Positions 1-7,948 of a stretch of 64,000 nucleotides of DNA are shown here, piece by piece. The notes under the pieces are model-generated. The model was not told the DNA's origin and made no database searches. It saw nothing but the letters and a program-made list of their open reading frames with translations. The stretch is taken from NCBI GenBank assembly GCA_017994815.1, contig JAGOJY010000019.1:1-64000 (forward strand), in the 5' to 3' direction. The stretch is from Acidobacteriota bacterium. Its GTDB lineage: Bacteria; Acidobacteriota; Polarisedimenticolia; J045. How positions within the stretch are numbered: position 1 is the stretch's first letter; each line of letters opens with the position of its first letter. Made by a program: the position numbers and the translations under genes.

Positions 1-392
1 AGGTAACACGCTGTTGGCTTCACGCGTTCTTTGATAACTGAACAGGACGTAGGGGCCGTCGAAGACGGACCGGAACGCGACCGGTGTCGCGACCCGCGTG
101 TCGCGCAACGCCGTCCCGGCCGGGCCGCGCTGCGCCGGCCCCTACAGAATCTCCAGATGTTAACGTCGTCCGACGGTCCACCCGGCCAGAACGGCGAGAC
201 GCCGACGGACACGTGGTGCCAGTCCAGATGTTTTCCATGATCCGACGTCGAGGAACGCGGCGTTCGTCGCGGAGGGCCCGATCATGACGCCGACGCGCCG
301 GCACACCACACAGCGTCGCGGCCATGACGGCAGCCGCTTCGTGCGCAGCCGGCCCGAGCCCCACACCGGCCCGGCCGACTCACACTCGCCGC
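1..392. other. Non-coding stretch at left edge
   Basis: No reading frame here has a recognisable domain, signal peptide or convincing ribosome binding site. The open frames are GC-rich shadows with Arg/Pro/Gly-rich translations. It lies just downstream of the last gene of the nine-gene minus-strand operon, so it probably holds that operon's 3' untranslated end. I saw no clear hairpin followed by a T-run. Confidence 0.5.
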
Positions 393-3371
393 TCAGGGGC
401 AAGCCGCGAAGTTGCCGCGTTCCGCGCACGTTCCGAGGCCGAGCGAGCTTTCCGCGGCCGAGGCGTCCTCGGCGGTGACGACGTAGAACAACCCCTGCCC
501 CGCCGCCGGGACCTCGGCGTCGAGGAACAGCGTGTCGGACCGGTTCGCGTCGAAACCGTCCCGGCAAGCCCCGTAGTTCGCGTACGACAGCCCGTCGAGC
601 GCGCCGCGGTAGACGTGGTACTCGACCGCGCTGGGTTCCGCCTCCCAGCCCAACAGTGTCGCGCTCGACCACGCCAGCCCCGTGACATCGGGGGGCAGCA
701 GGCCGGGATTTGTGCGCTCGAAGGCGCCGACATCCCATTCGGCGAGGCCGTCGCCGTCGTGGTCCCGCAACCGCGGGCCGCCGTCGAGGTCGAAGCACGG
801 CGTCCCGATGTACTGCGCCGGGTCCGGGCCGTGGTCGAGGCAACCCGAGGCGGCGTCGAGCTTGTATCCCGCGGCGAACATCGGGTCGCCGGTCATGTTC
901 GAATTCGTGCCGGCGCAGTCCGGCGTGCCCACGTGCGACCAGGAGATGTCCGAGCACGCGCCGCCGACCACGTCGCCGCCGCCATTGCCGTGCAGGATCG
1001 AGCTGGCGACGTAGATCGACGCGCCGGTCGCCTCGAGACCGGGCCCGGCGTTGTCGGCGATCGTCGCGTGGCGGAGGTTCAGCGCCGCGCCGGGGATCAC
1101 CTGCACCGCGGCTCCCCCGCCCTGCGCGATCAGTACCGTGTGCAGCGTGGCCCGCCCGGCAACCTTGATCCCGTGCTGGCCCAGTCCGTTCATGCGGGAT
1201 GAAACGAGCTGCAGGCCGGCAGGCGCGTGGACGCTCGCCCCGCCGGCGACGGTCGGCCCCATGACAAGGCCGGTTCCCTCGTGCGTACCGCGCTCCAGCT
1301 CGAGTCCGTTCCCCGCGATCGACTCGAACGTACAGTCCACGACGCGCGTGTCGACCCGCGCGCGCAAGCCGTTCTGCCCGCGCAGCGTGACGCCCCGGAT
1401 CTCGAACGAGCGCGCCCCGGCGAGCGACAGCACCGTCACCGCCGCGCCGGCGCCGCCGTCGATCACGGTGGCCCCGTCGCCCTCGAGCGTGAAGACCATG
1501 CTGCGGTCGATGATCACGTTCTCGTTGTAGGCACCGGTCCCGGGGCGGACGCGGATGGTCGTGCCGGATTCCGTCGCAGCGTCGATCGCCTCCTGGACCG
1601 TGGCAAAGGCGGGGTTGTCGACCGGGTCCGACGAGACGAGCAGGAACGGGTCGGTGTCGCACAGGTTGCCCGCGCCATCCTTGTCGCGGTCGCGCTGGTC
1701 GGGATTGGCCAGCGCCGGGCAGTTGTCGCACAGGTCGTCGGCCCCATCGGCATCGGCGTCGCGCCCGGCATCCACGACGAGATCGCAGTCGTTGTCCTTG
1801 TTGTCGCAGACCTCCTCGTTGCCGGCCCGGCGCGCCGGGTCGAGGTCGTCGCAATCGCCCTCGCAGGTGCTCTGTCCGTCGTCGTCGCCGTCGCTGTCGG
1901 TGGCGAGCGCCAGCGCCCGCGAGGCCGCCGCGGCCAGCGAATCCGTCGCCTCCACGGTGAACTCGCTGGTGCCGTTCGCGACCGGCGATCCCGAGATCCG
2001 GCCGGTCGCCGGGTCGAGCACGAGGCCCCCCGGCAACGCCCCCGACGCGATCGACCAGTCGTAGGGCGGCGTGCCGCCGCGCGCCTCGAGGCACTGGTGG
2101 TAGCGCGCGTTCGGCTCGCCGCAGGCCAGGCTCGCCGTCGCGACCTCCAGCGGAGCCGCAACCTGCTGCAGCAGCGTCGAGACGCTGCCGTCGGCCAAGG
2201 TGCCGTCGGGATCCAGGTTCCGGTTGCCGACGACGATGTCGAGCGCGCCGTCGCGATTGGCGTCGATGAGCGCCAAAGACATCGGGTCCAGCCCGGCCGC
2301 GAACGGCTGCGGCGTTTCCAGGACGCCGGCCGGCCCGGCGCGGTAGAACCAGACGTTGTCCGCCTTGTTGTTGGCCACCACCACGTCGCCGCGCCCGTCG
2401 CCGTCGAAATCGCCGACCGCCACGTCCACCGGGTGCGACCCCGTGACGTACGACGTCCCGGCCGTGAATGCCCCCGCTCCGTCGTTGAAGCTGATCCAGA
2501 CCAGGTCGTCGCCCGGGGCGTAATCCACCGACCCGACCGCGGCGAGGTCCGGCGCGCCGTCCCCGTTGATGTCGCCGAGCGCGACGCGACGCGCGGTGGT
2601 GCCGATCCCCGCGCCGGAAAGGACGAACCGCCCGTCGCCGCGCCCGAGCAGGACGAATGCGCCGGTACGCCCGGCGACCGCGAGGTCGGGCCGGCCGTCG
2701 CCGTTGAGGTCGGCCACGGCGAAGTCGTCCGCGCGCTGCCGGAACGAGACGATCGGCGCCACGAAGGTGCCGTCGCCGCGCCCGCTGAAGAACAACGCGT
2801 CCGGGCTGGTCGCGCTCCCGCCCGCGCTCGGCGTGTTCCCCACGAGGAGGTCGGTCGAGCCGTCGCCGTCGAAATCCGCGGCGGCGATGGTGCTCGGGTG
2901 GTCTTTCGCGGCCAGGCAGTCGCGGTGCACGAACCCGCCCAGCCCGTCGCCGAGGAAGACCAGCACGCTGGGGGACGTGCGGGCGCAGATCCCGTACGGG
3001 ACGCCCTGGAGGTCGAAGCTCTCGCTCGTGAGCAGGTCGAGGTGCCCGTCGCCGTCGAGGTCGACGAGGAGCACGTCGGACACGCTCTCGCCGCCGTCCA
3101 TCCCGCCGCTGTCGGGAAAGCCACCCGACCCGTCGCCGAGCAGGAGGTTCAGGCTCTGGTCCTCGGCGGTGGTGGTGAAGTCACGGGTCGCCACCGCGTC
3201 GAGCTGGCAGTCCTCGTTCGGATCGCCGATCGCGAGCCGGTCGCCGATCCCCGGACCGGCCACGTCCGAGGTCACCGGCGGAGCGAACGAAACCGCGTGC
3301 GCGGTGGCCACGAACGCCAGCGCGAGGACGAATGTCGCCGCGCCGCGCGCGGCTGCTGCCGAGCCGAACAT
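393..3371 (-). CDS. Secreted FG-GAP / MopE / beta-helix protein
   Basis: A 992-residue exported multidomain protein. Residues 1-26 form a signal peptide ending in AHA. About residues 50-400 carry at least six FG-GAP/VCBS-type Ca-binding repeats of the form DxDGDGxxDL. A putative Ig module with GTPPYDWSI follows. Near residues 485-570 there is a MopE-type metal-binding motif (GDCDDLDP, then EEVCDNKDNDC) and thrombospondin-type-3-like acidic repeats (CDNCP). About residues 600-870 look like a right-handed parallel beta-helix that opens with an 'AIDAATESGTTIRVRPG' start. The last 100 residues are an FN3-like module ending in a Cys-rich tail (FAACP). It is the last gene of the nine-gene operon, 22 bp after the cytochrome gene. 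MopE motifs are known copper binders in Methylococcus, which suits the copper theme. The function is inferred to be cell-surface or adhesive; no enzyme site is visible. Confidence 0.85.
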   Translation of the reverse strand: MFGSAAAARGAATFVLALAFVATAHAVSFAPPVTSDVAGPGIGDRLAIGDPNEDCQLDAVATRDFTTTAEDQSLNLLLGDGSGGFPDSGGMDGGESVSDVLLVDLDGDGHLDLLTSESFDLQGVPYGICARTSPSVLVFLGDGLGGFVHRDCLAAKDHPSTIAAADFDGDGSTDLLVGNTPSAGGSATSPDALFFSGRGDGTFVAPIVSFRQRADDFAVADLNGDGRPDLAVAGRTGAFVLLGRGDGRFVLSGAGIGTTARRVALGDINGDGAPDLAAVGSVDYAPGDDLVWISFNDGAGAFTAGTSYVTGSHPVDVAVGDFDGDGRGDVVVANNKADNVWFYRAGPAGVLETPQPFAAGLDPMSLALIDANRDGALDIVVGNRNLDPDGTLADGSVSTLLQQVAAPLEVATASLACGEPNARYHQCLEARGGTPPYDWSIASGALPGGLVLDPATGRISGSPVANGTSEFTVEATDSLAAAASRALALATDSDGDDDGQSTCEGDCDDLDPARRAGNEEVCDNKDNDCDLVVDAGRDADADGADDLCDNCPALANPDQRDRDKDGAGNLCDTDPFLLVSSDPVDNPAFATVQEAIDAATESGTTIRVRPGTGAYNENVIIDRSMVFTLEGDGATVIDGGAGAAVTVLSLAGARSFEIRGVTLRGQNGLRARVDTRVVDCTFESIAGNGLELERGTHEGTGLVMGPTVAGGASVHAPAGLQLVSSRMNGLGQHGIKVAGRATLHTVLIAQGGGAAVQVIPGAALNLRHATIADNAGPGLEATGASIYVASSILHGNGGGDVVGGACSDISWSHVGTPDCAGTNSNMTGDPMFAAGYKLDAASGCLDHGPDPAQYIGTPCFDLDGGPRLRDHDGDGLAEWDVGAFERTNPGLLPPDVTGLAWSSATLLGWEAEPSAVEYHVYRGALDGLSYANYGACRDGFDANRSDTLFLDAEVPAAGQGLFYVVTAEDASAAESSLGLGTCAERGNFAACP

Positions 3372-3393
3372 CGCACCTCCAGCCGCTGCCCGT

Positions 3394-4995
3394 TCACATG
3401 CCGGGCAGGGCCCACTTCTCCTTGGCCGATCCGGACAGCGGGACCACCCACGCGCCCTTCGACAGGTAGCGCTGGCCCGGCCCGAACGTGAGCCTCGGGT
3501 AGAACGCGGTGTAGCCGACGTTGCTGCTGTCGTGATCGAACTTCTCCAGCAGGTAGTCGCGGTAGAAGTGATCGAGCAGGTGGCGCAGGTTCTCGCCCAG
3601 CAACATGCAGGCGAAGAGCGTCTGGTCCTGGATCCGCTGGTCGCCCGGCGCGATGCCCTTGGCCTTGATCCACAGTTCGGTCCGGCGGAAGCGCTCGTCG
3701 TGCACGGCGCCGACGGCGAACGGCTGCACCAGCGACGCTTCCCGCGCCGCGAGGCGGGGCGCGGCGCCGTGCGGGCCGAGCGACGAGCCGGACACGAACA
3801 CGCGCGCGGCGAGCTTCGCGCCGTCGAAGCGCGCCAGGTCGTCGGGGCCGAGCCAGAGCACGACCGCGTCGGCCTTGGCCGCCTCGGCGCGGCGCGAGAG
3901 CCAGGCCGCGTCCGGTCGATCGACCGCCGCCAGGCGCTCGGTGGCCGGTGCGGGCCAGCCGTGCAGGGCGGCCGCGCGGTCGAGCCCGGCTGCGGCCTGC
4001 TCGGCCGGCTCCCCGGCGCGCAGCACCTGCAGGATGCGCGGTGCCGCCGAGGCCCCGAACTGCGCGGCGATGATCTCGGCCTCGAGGTGCAGGCCCTCGG
4101 AGAAGTAGACGGTCCACTCGTTCTTCTGGTCCACGACCGGCAGGTCCGTGTTCGGCAACAGGCACGGAACCCGCTCTTTCTCGCAGAACTCGTGGACGGG
4201 TCGCCAATCGCGGCCGATGCCGCTGAGCAGTGCGAACACCGGCTGCGCGGCGTAGTTCGCCGCGAGCTGGCGGCCCCAACTCTCCGGCCGGCCCTCGAGG
4301 CGCCAGACGTTCAGCTTCCAGTCACGGTAGCCCTTGTACATGACGCGCAGTTCCTTGCGATCCACGGCCCGGCGCCGGGATTCGCCGCGGGATTGCGCGT
4401 TCTTGTCCGCGATGTAGCGCTCGAGCACGTCGAGCATGGCGCGCGCCTGCGCCGGCTCGGCGTCGGGCGCGATGACGGTCGCCAGCTCGAGCGTGGTGGG
4501 CGTGACGCCGGGCGACATCTCCGCCGTGAGGCTCTCGAGGTAGGCCAGCAACTGCTCGCCCTCTTCGTCCGACAGGCGGTAGCGCGGCATCAGCCCGTCG
4601 AGGGGCTTGCCGGCGGGACCGACGCCTTCCCGGATCGCGCGCAACACGCCCTCGCGATCGTAGCGCGGGCGGTGTCCGCCGTAGTTCGTCCCACGCTCCA
4701 TCAGGTACTGCCAGCGCACCGGCGGCACGAGGCGGCCGCCTTCGATCGAGCCGAGCCCGCTGCGGCCGTGGCAGCTCGTGCACGTCAGCTGCAGGCTGTC
4801 GGCCTCGATGTCGCCCTGGACGATCGCGGGCACCGGCTCACCCGCGGCGTTGCGCCCCTGGTCGTAGAGCTGGAACCCGGCCGCGGCGCCGGTCAGGCCG
4901 CCTTTCGTCCCGGCGAAGAAGAAGCCGGCCATCGCGGCCGCGAGCGCGACCGCGATGGCGAGTCGTTTGCCTGCGCGTGCCACGGTCGCGCCCAT
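3394..4995 (-). CDS. Cytochrome c fused to periplasmic-binding-protein-like domain
   Basis: A 533-residue exported protein. An N-terminal membrane anchor or signal lies at residues 10-29. A class I cytochrome c domain follows, with heme motif CTSCH (C72, C75, H76) and a likely axial Met in GLMPRYRLS near residue 125. From about residue 190 onward the sequence resembles the ligand-binding fold of ABC amino-acid receptors: YKGYRDWKLNVW, then ALLSGIGRDWRPVHEFCEKE, then late segments KAKGIAPGDQ and RDYLLEKFDHD. The ATG at 4995 was chosen because it overlaps the SCO1 stop as TGATG, a mark of translational coupling. An upstream extension in the same frame would run through the SCO1 gene and lacks a signal. 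It probably passes electrons to or from the neighbouring copper proteins; the ligand of the C-terminal domain is unknown. Confidence 0.85.
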   Translation of the reverse strand: MGATVARAGKRLAIAVALAAAMAGFFFAGTKGGLTGAAAGFQLYDQGRNAAGEPVPAIVQGDIEADSLQLTCTSCHGRSGLGSIEGGRLVPPVRWQYLMERGTNYGGHRPRYDREGVLRAIREGVGPAGKPLDGLMPRYRLSDEEGEQLLAYLESLTAEMSPGVTPTTLELATVIAPDAEPAQARAMLDVLERYIADKNAQSRGESRRRAVDRKELRVMYKGYRDWKLNVWRLEGRPESWGRQLAANYAAQPVFALLSGIGRDWRPVHEFCEKERVPCLLPNTDLPVVDQKNEWTVYFSEGLHLEAEIIAAQFGASAAPRILQVLRAGEPAEQAAAGLDRAAALHGWPAPATERLAAVDRPDAAWLSRRAEAAKADAVVLWLGPDDLARFDGAKLAARVFVSGSSLGPHGAAPRLAAREASLVQPFAVGAVHDERFRRTELWIKAKGIAPGDQRIQDQTLFACMLLGENLRHLLDHFYRDYLLEKFDHDSSNVGYTAFYPRLTFGPGQRYLSKGAWVVPLSGSAKEKWALPGM

Positions 4996-5636
4996 CAGCG
5001 CGCGGCCGAGGCCGTGCGCCACTCTTCGGCGATCTCCGCCGCCTTGGGGAAGCCTTCCAGGCGCACCCACTGGCTCGCGCCGCGCGGCTTGAGGAACGTC
5101 AGCGGCCGGTGGGCCGACTTGTCGCCGGGATACGCTTCGAACGCCTTCTGGACCGAGATGATGTCCTCGACCGAGCCGGTCAGGAACAGCCAGTTCGGGG
5201 TCGCGCCGAAGCGCGAGGCGTACCCCTTGAGCACCGGCGGGGTGTCGAACTCGGGGTCGATCGAGACCGAGATCATCGTCACGTTGTCGTACTCGGGGCC
5301 GAGCGCGCGGCGCAGGTTCGCCATCGTGCTGCTGAGCACGGGGCAGATCGTCCGGCAGCTGGTGAAGATGAAGTCGAGGACGATCGCCTGGTCCTGCGAC
5401 ATCAGCTTCGGCAGCGGCACCTTGCGGCCGTCCTGGTCCAACAGAACGACTTCCGGGATCGTGTACGCCGAGCTGTCGTGTTCGTAACCTTTCTTCGCGA
5501 TCTCTTTGTCCGCGGCGTGGCAGTCGGCCTGCGGCTCCGTGCGCGGCACATCGGCCACCACGACGCAGGTCGCCAGCACCGCGACGATCGCGGCGAGCAG
5601 GATGCGGCCGGCGGCCGCCCGTACGAGTTGGCTCAT
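4995..5636 (-). CDS. SCO1/SenC family copper chaperone
   Basis: A 213-residue thioredoxin-fold protein with an N-terminal membrane segment (residues 11-29). The SCO copper site is complete: CRTIC gives C94 and C98, and the conserved histidine is H176 in KSAHRPLTFL. Other family marks are FIFTSCRTICP and SVSIDPEFDTP. SCO proteins deliver copper or handle thiol redox for copper oxidases in the periplasm. The ATG at 5636 has a strong AGGAGG Shine-Dalgarno. It sits 11 bp after the subtilase gene and overlaps the cytochrome gene by one base. With three cupredoxin proteins encoded upstream in the same operon and no cytochrome oxidase CuA gene in sight, the likely client is the cupredoxin set. Confidence 0.92.
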   Translation of the reverse strand: MSQLVRAAAGRILLAAIVAVLATCVVVADVPRTEPQADCHAADKEIAKKGYEHDSSAYTIPEVVLLDQDGRKVPLPKLMSQDQAIVLDFIFTSCRTICPVLSSTMANLRRALGPEYDNVTMISVSIDPEFDTPPVLKGYASRFGATPNWLFLTGSVEDIISVQKAFEAYPGDKSAHRPLTFLKPRGASQWVRLEGFPKAAEIAEEWRTASAAR

Positions 5637-5647
5637 CGCTCCTCCTG

Positions 5648-7438
5648 TCAGGGGCAAACGCGGCCGGCGCGCTCGGCACCGGACGACGTGAAGCCCAGGG
5701 TGCCCTGCCCGTTCGGGCAGGCGTTCTCGGCGCGGACCAGGTAGAAGAACGCCTGGCCCGCGGACGGCGTCGCGGTGTCGGTCGCCTGCGTGTCGGCGCC
5801 GTCGTTCGTTTCGACGCAGACCGCCGGGCCGACGAAGTCGCCGGGGCTGGTCGAGCGGAGCGTGTCGTACACCGTCGAGCCGGCCGAACCGCCGGCGGCC
5901 GGTGCGGTCCACGAGAGCGTCTGCTTGTCGAGGGTCAGGCCGAGTGTCGCCGGGACCTCCCCCACGGGCGCCCAGACGCGGGGCAGCGCGTCGTTGCAGT
6001 CGGTCGGCCCGCACAGGCCGCCCTCCGACGCGACGCCGTCCCCGTCGATGTCCGAGCAGAAGACGCCGGCGAGCAGCAGCTCGTAGGCCCCGATGAGATC
6101 GATGACCCCGGCGCCGTAGGAATCGTCGGCGCCGGCCGGGCCGCGGTCGAAGGCGCTGGCCTTCAGCGCCCACTCGATGTTGGCCACGTTCGCCGCCGGG
6201 ACGGCCTCCATCAACAGCCCCATCCCCGCGCTGACGAGCGGCGCGGCGAACGAGGTTCCGTCCACGTAGACGTAGGAGTCGGGGTAATTGCCGCCCAGCG
6301 TCAGGTCGGCCGTCATGACGTTCACACCCGGGGCGGTCACCACCGGATACGTGGTCAGGTCGCAGGCCGACGGACCGCGGCTGCTGTAGGTCCAGATGAA
6401 GTCGTAATCGTCGGTCGCGCCGACCGAGTACCCCTCGGGGTAGTTCGCCGGGCTGATGCTCGTGGCCCCGTTCGGCCCGACGTTGCCGGCCGAGAACACG
6501 ACGGCGATCCCGGCCGCCTTCAGCGTGTTGACGTCGGCCCGGAACTCCTCGTTGCAGACGTTCGCGGTGTCGGAGAAGCCCCACGAGTTGTTGACCACGT
6601 CCGGCGCGTCCTGCGTGTTCGGCTTGCGGTCGGGGTCGAGGGCCCACTGGAACGCCTGGTGGATCGCGCTGTACGTCGCCTGGCCGGCGTCGTTGAAGAT
6701 CTTGGCCGCGATCCACTTGGCGGCCGGCGCGACGCCGATGTAGGTGCCCCCGTTGTCACCGCCGACGAGGATCCCGGTCGTGCGGGTGCCGTGGCCGTCG
6801 CGGTCGGTCGGCGTGGCGTGCTGGCCGTACGGGTCGTACCAGCTGTTCGCGCCGCCGCGCCAACGCGTCGCCAGGTCCGGGTGCAGCGGGTCGGCGCCGG
6901 TGTCGAAGTTCGCGATGACGAGCCCGGCCCCCTCGAAGCCGAGGTCCCAGAGTTCCGGGGCGCGCACGCGGAGCACGTTCCACTCGGTGGCTCCCGCGCG
7001 GGTGCTCTCGGGGGCGGAACGTCCCGGCTCGGAGCGCGGCGCGGCGAACTCACGGTCCAACGCGACCGAGGCCACGCCGGGCAGCGCCGCCAAATCGTGG
7101 ACCAGCCCCGGGGGAACCGTCGCGGCGAGGGCGTTGATCATCCACAGGCTGATCGGTCCGGCGATGCCACGCTCGCGCAGCAGCGCCAGCGCGCGGGCCT
7201 GCGAACGCCCGGCGCGCTCCTGCAAGGTGCGGATCAGCTCCGTCCGGGCGACGCCCCGGTCCGCGGTCGCCGCCGGGGCCGGGATGTCGCTGTCGGCGAA
7301 GCGTACGATCACCGCCACCGGCTCGGGCGAGGCTGCGAGCCTGTCGCTCAGCGCGCGTTCGATCGTCGCCGCGCCGGCGAGGGCCGGGAACAGCGCCAGG
7401 ACGGCGAAAAGTGCCAGTTTGTTCACGCTGCGTCTCAT
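5648..7438 (-). CDS. Secreted subtilisin-like serine protease (S8)
   Basis: A 596-residue exported protease. A signal peptide (LALFAVLALFPALAGAA) is followed by an inhibitor-I9-like pro-region and the subtilase domain. The triad is visible: Asp in NFDTGADPLHPD, His in DGHGTRTTGILVG, Ser in DGTSFAAPLVSAGMG. After the catalytic domain comes a short Ca/MopE-like segment (DIDGDGVASEGG, then CGPTDCND). The final 100-residue FN3-like module contains FFYLVRAENACPNG and ends CP, like the tail of the FG-GAP protein in this operon. An in-frame TTG one codon upstream (7441) is an alternative start. The gene lies between the lipoprotein gene and SCO1. It may mature the operon's surface proteins or degrade external protein; the context does not decide which. 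Confidence 0.92.
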   Translation of the reverse strand: MRRSVNKLALFAVLALFPALAGAATIERALSDRLAASPEPVAVIVRFADSDIPAPAATADRGVARTELIRTLQERAGRSQARALALLRERGIAGPISLWMINALAATVPPGLVHDLAALPGVASVALDREFAAPRSEPGRSAPESTRAGATEWNVLRVRAPELWDLGFEGAGLVIANFDTGADPLHPDLATRWRGGANSWYDPYGQHATPTDRDGHGTRTTGILVGGDNGGTYIGVAPAAKWIAAKIFNDAGQATYSAIHQAFQWALDPDRKPNTQDAPDVVNNSWGFSDTANVCNEEFRADVNTLKAAGIAVVFSAGNVGPNGATSISPANYPEGYSVGATDDYDFIWTYSSRGPSACDLTTYPVVTAPGVNVMTADLTLGGNYPDSYVYVDGTSFAAPLVSAGMGLLMEAVPAANVANIEWALKASAFDRGPAGADDSYGAGVIDLIGAYELLLAGVFCSDIDGDGVASEGGLCGPTDCNDALPRVWAPVGEVPATLGLTLDKQTLSWTAPAAGGSAGSTVYDTLRSTSPGDFVGPAVCVETNDGADTQATDTATPSAGQAFFYLVRAENACPNGQGTLGFTSSGAERAGRVCP

Positions 7439-7472
7439 CAAAAGATACCCCCGGGTGGGAGATCGACCTCGT

Positions 7473-7943
7473 TCACTGGATGACGATGTCCTCGGCCTGG
7501 AAATCGCCGATGACGACGTTCACCTTGTCGCCCGGAACCAGGACCCGGTTCGGGTTGCCGAACAGCACGTAGTACACCGCGCCCTGCCGGGGCAGCCCGA
7601 CGCGGATCGTGTTCCGCAGTTGGCCCGCCTTGGGAGTCGAGGGGACGGTCAGCTTCACGTTGCGCTCGGGATCGACGAGGTACGCGGAGGTGCGCTGCGC
7701 GAGCAGCGGCGCGGCCTTGTCCGGCTCGAGCACGCGGAAGCGGAAGTCGAGCATCATGCCCTCCGCCGCGCTGCGCAGCGAGACCACTTCGACACCCCAC
7801 TTGTCGTCCAGGTCGTCGGCGGCAATCACCGATGCGACGCGCGAGGCGCCGGGGACCGGGGCCGGGTGCGCTGTCGCGCACCCGGCCGCGGTCAGAAGCG
7901 CCGCCGCGAGGAGGAGGAGAAGGAGAGACTTTTGGCGGCTCAT
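7473..7943 (-). CDS. Small lipoprotein of unknown function
   Basis: A 156-residue protein with a textbook lipoprotein signal: hydrophobic LLLLLLAAALLTAAGC, with the lipobox Cys at about residue 22. The mature part is a small mixed beta domain (WGVEVVSLRSAAEGMMLDFRFRV; YVLFGNPNRVLVPGD). It contains no Cys, His cluster or known metal motif. It starts 5 bp after the stop of the third cupredoxin gene, so it is almost certainly co-translated with it. I do not recognise the family. By position it could be an outer-membrane assembly or anchoring factor for the cupredoxin complex, which is inference only. Confidence 0.85.
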   Translation of the reverse strand: MSRQKSLLLLLLAAALLTAAGCATAHPAPVPGASRVASVIAADDLDDKWGVEVVSLRSAAEGMMLDFRFRVLEPDKAAPLLAQRTSAYLVDPERNVKLTVPSTPKAGQLRNTIRVGLPRQGAVYYVLFGNPNRVLVPGDKVNVVIGDFQAEDIVIQ

Positions 7944-7948
7944 CGTCG

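Noticed and set aside
28..380. A gene entering from the left edge
   Set aside because: No frame running in from position 1 stays open with plausible composition or homology.
160..2094. Long open frame opposite or beside the FG-GAP gene
   Set aside because: Arg/Gly-rich translation with no domain; it is a GC-driven shadow of the gene at 393-3371.
4996..5679. In-frame N-terminal extension of the cytochrome c gene to 5679
   Set aside because: It would overlap the whole SCO1 gene and remove the signal; the TGATG junction at 4995 is far better.
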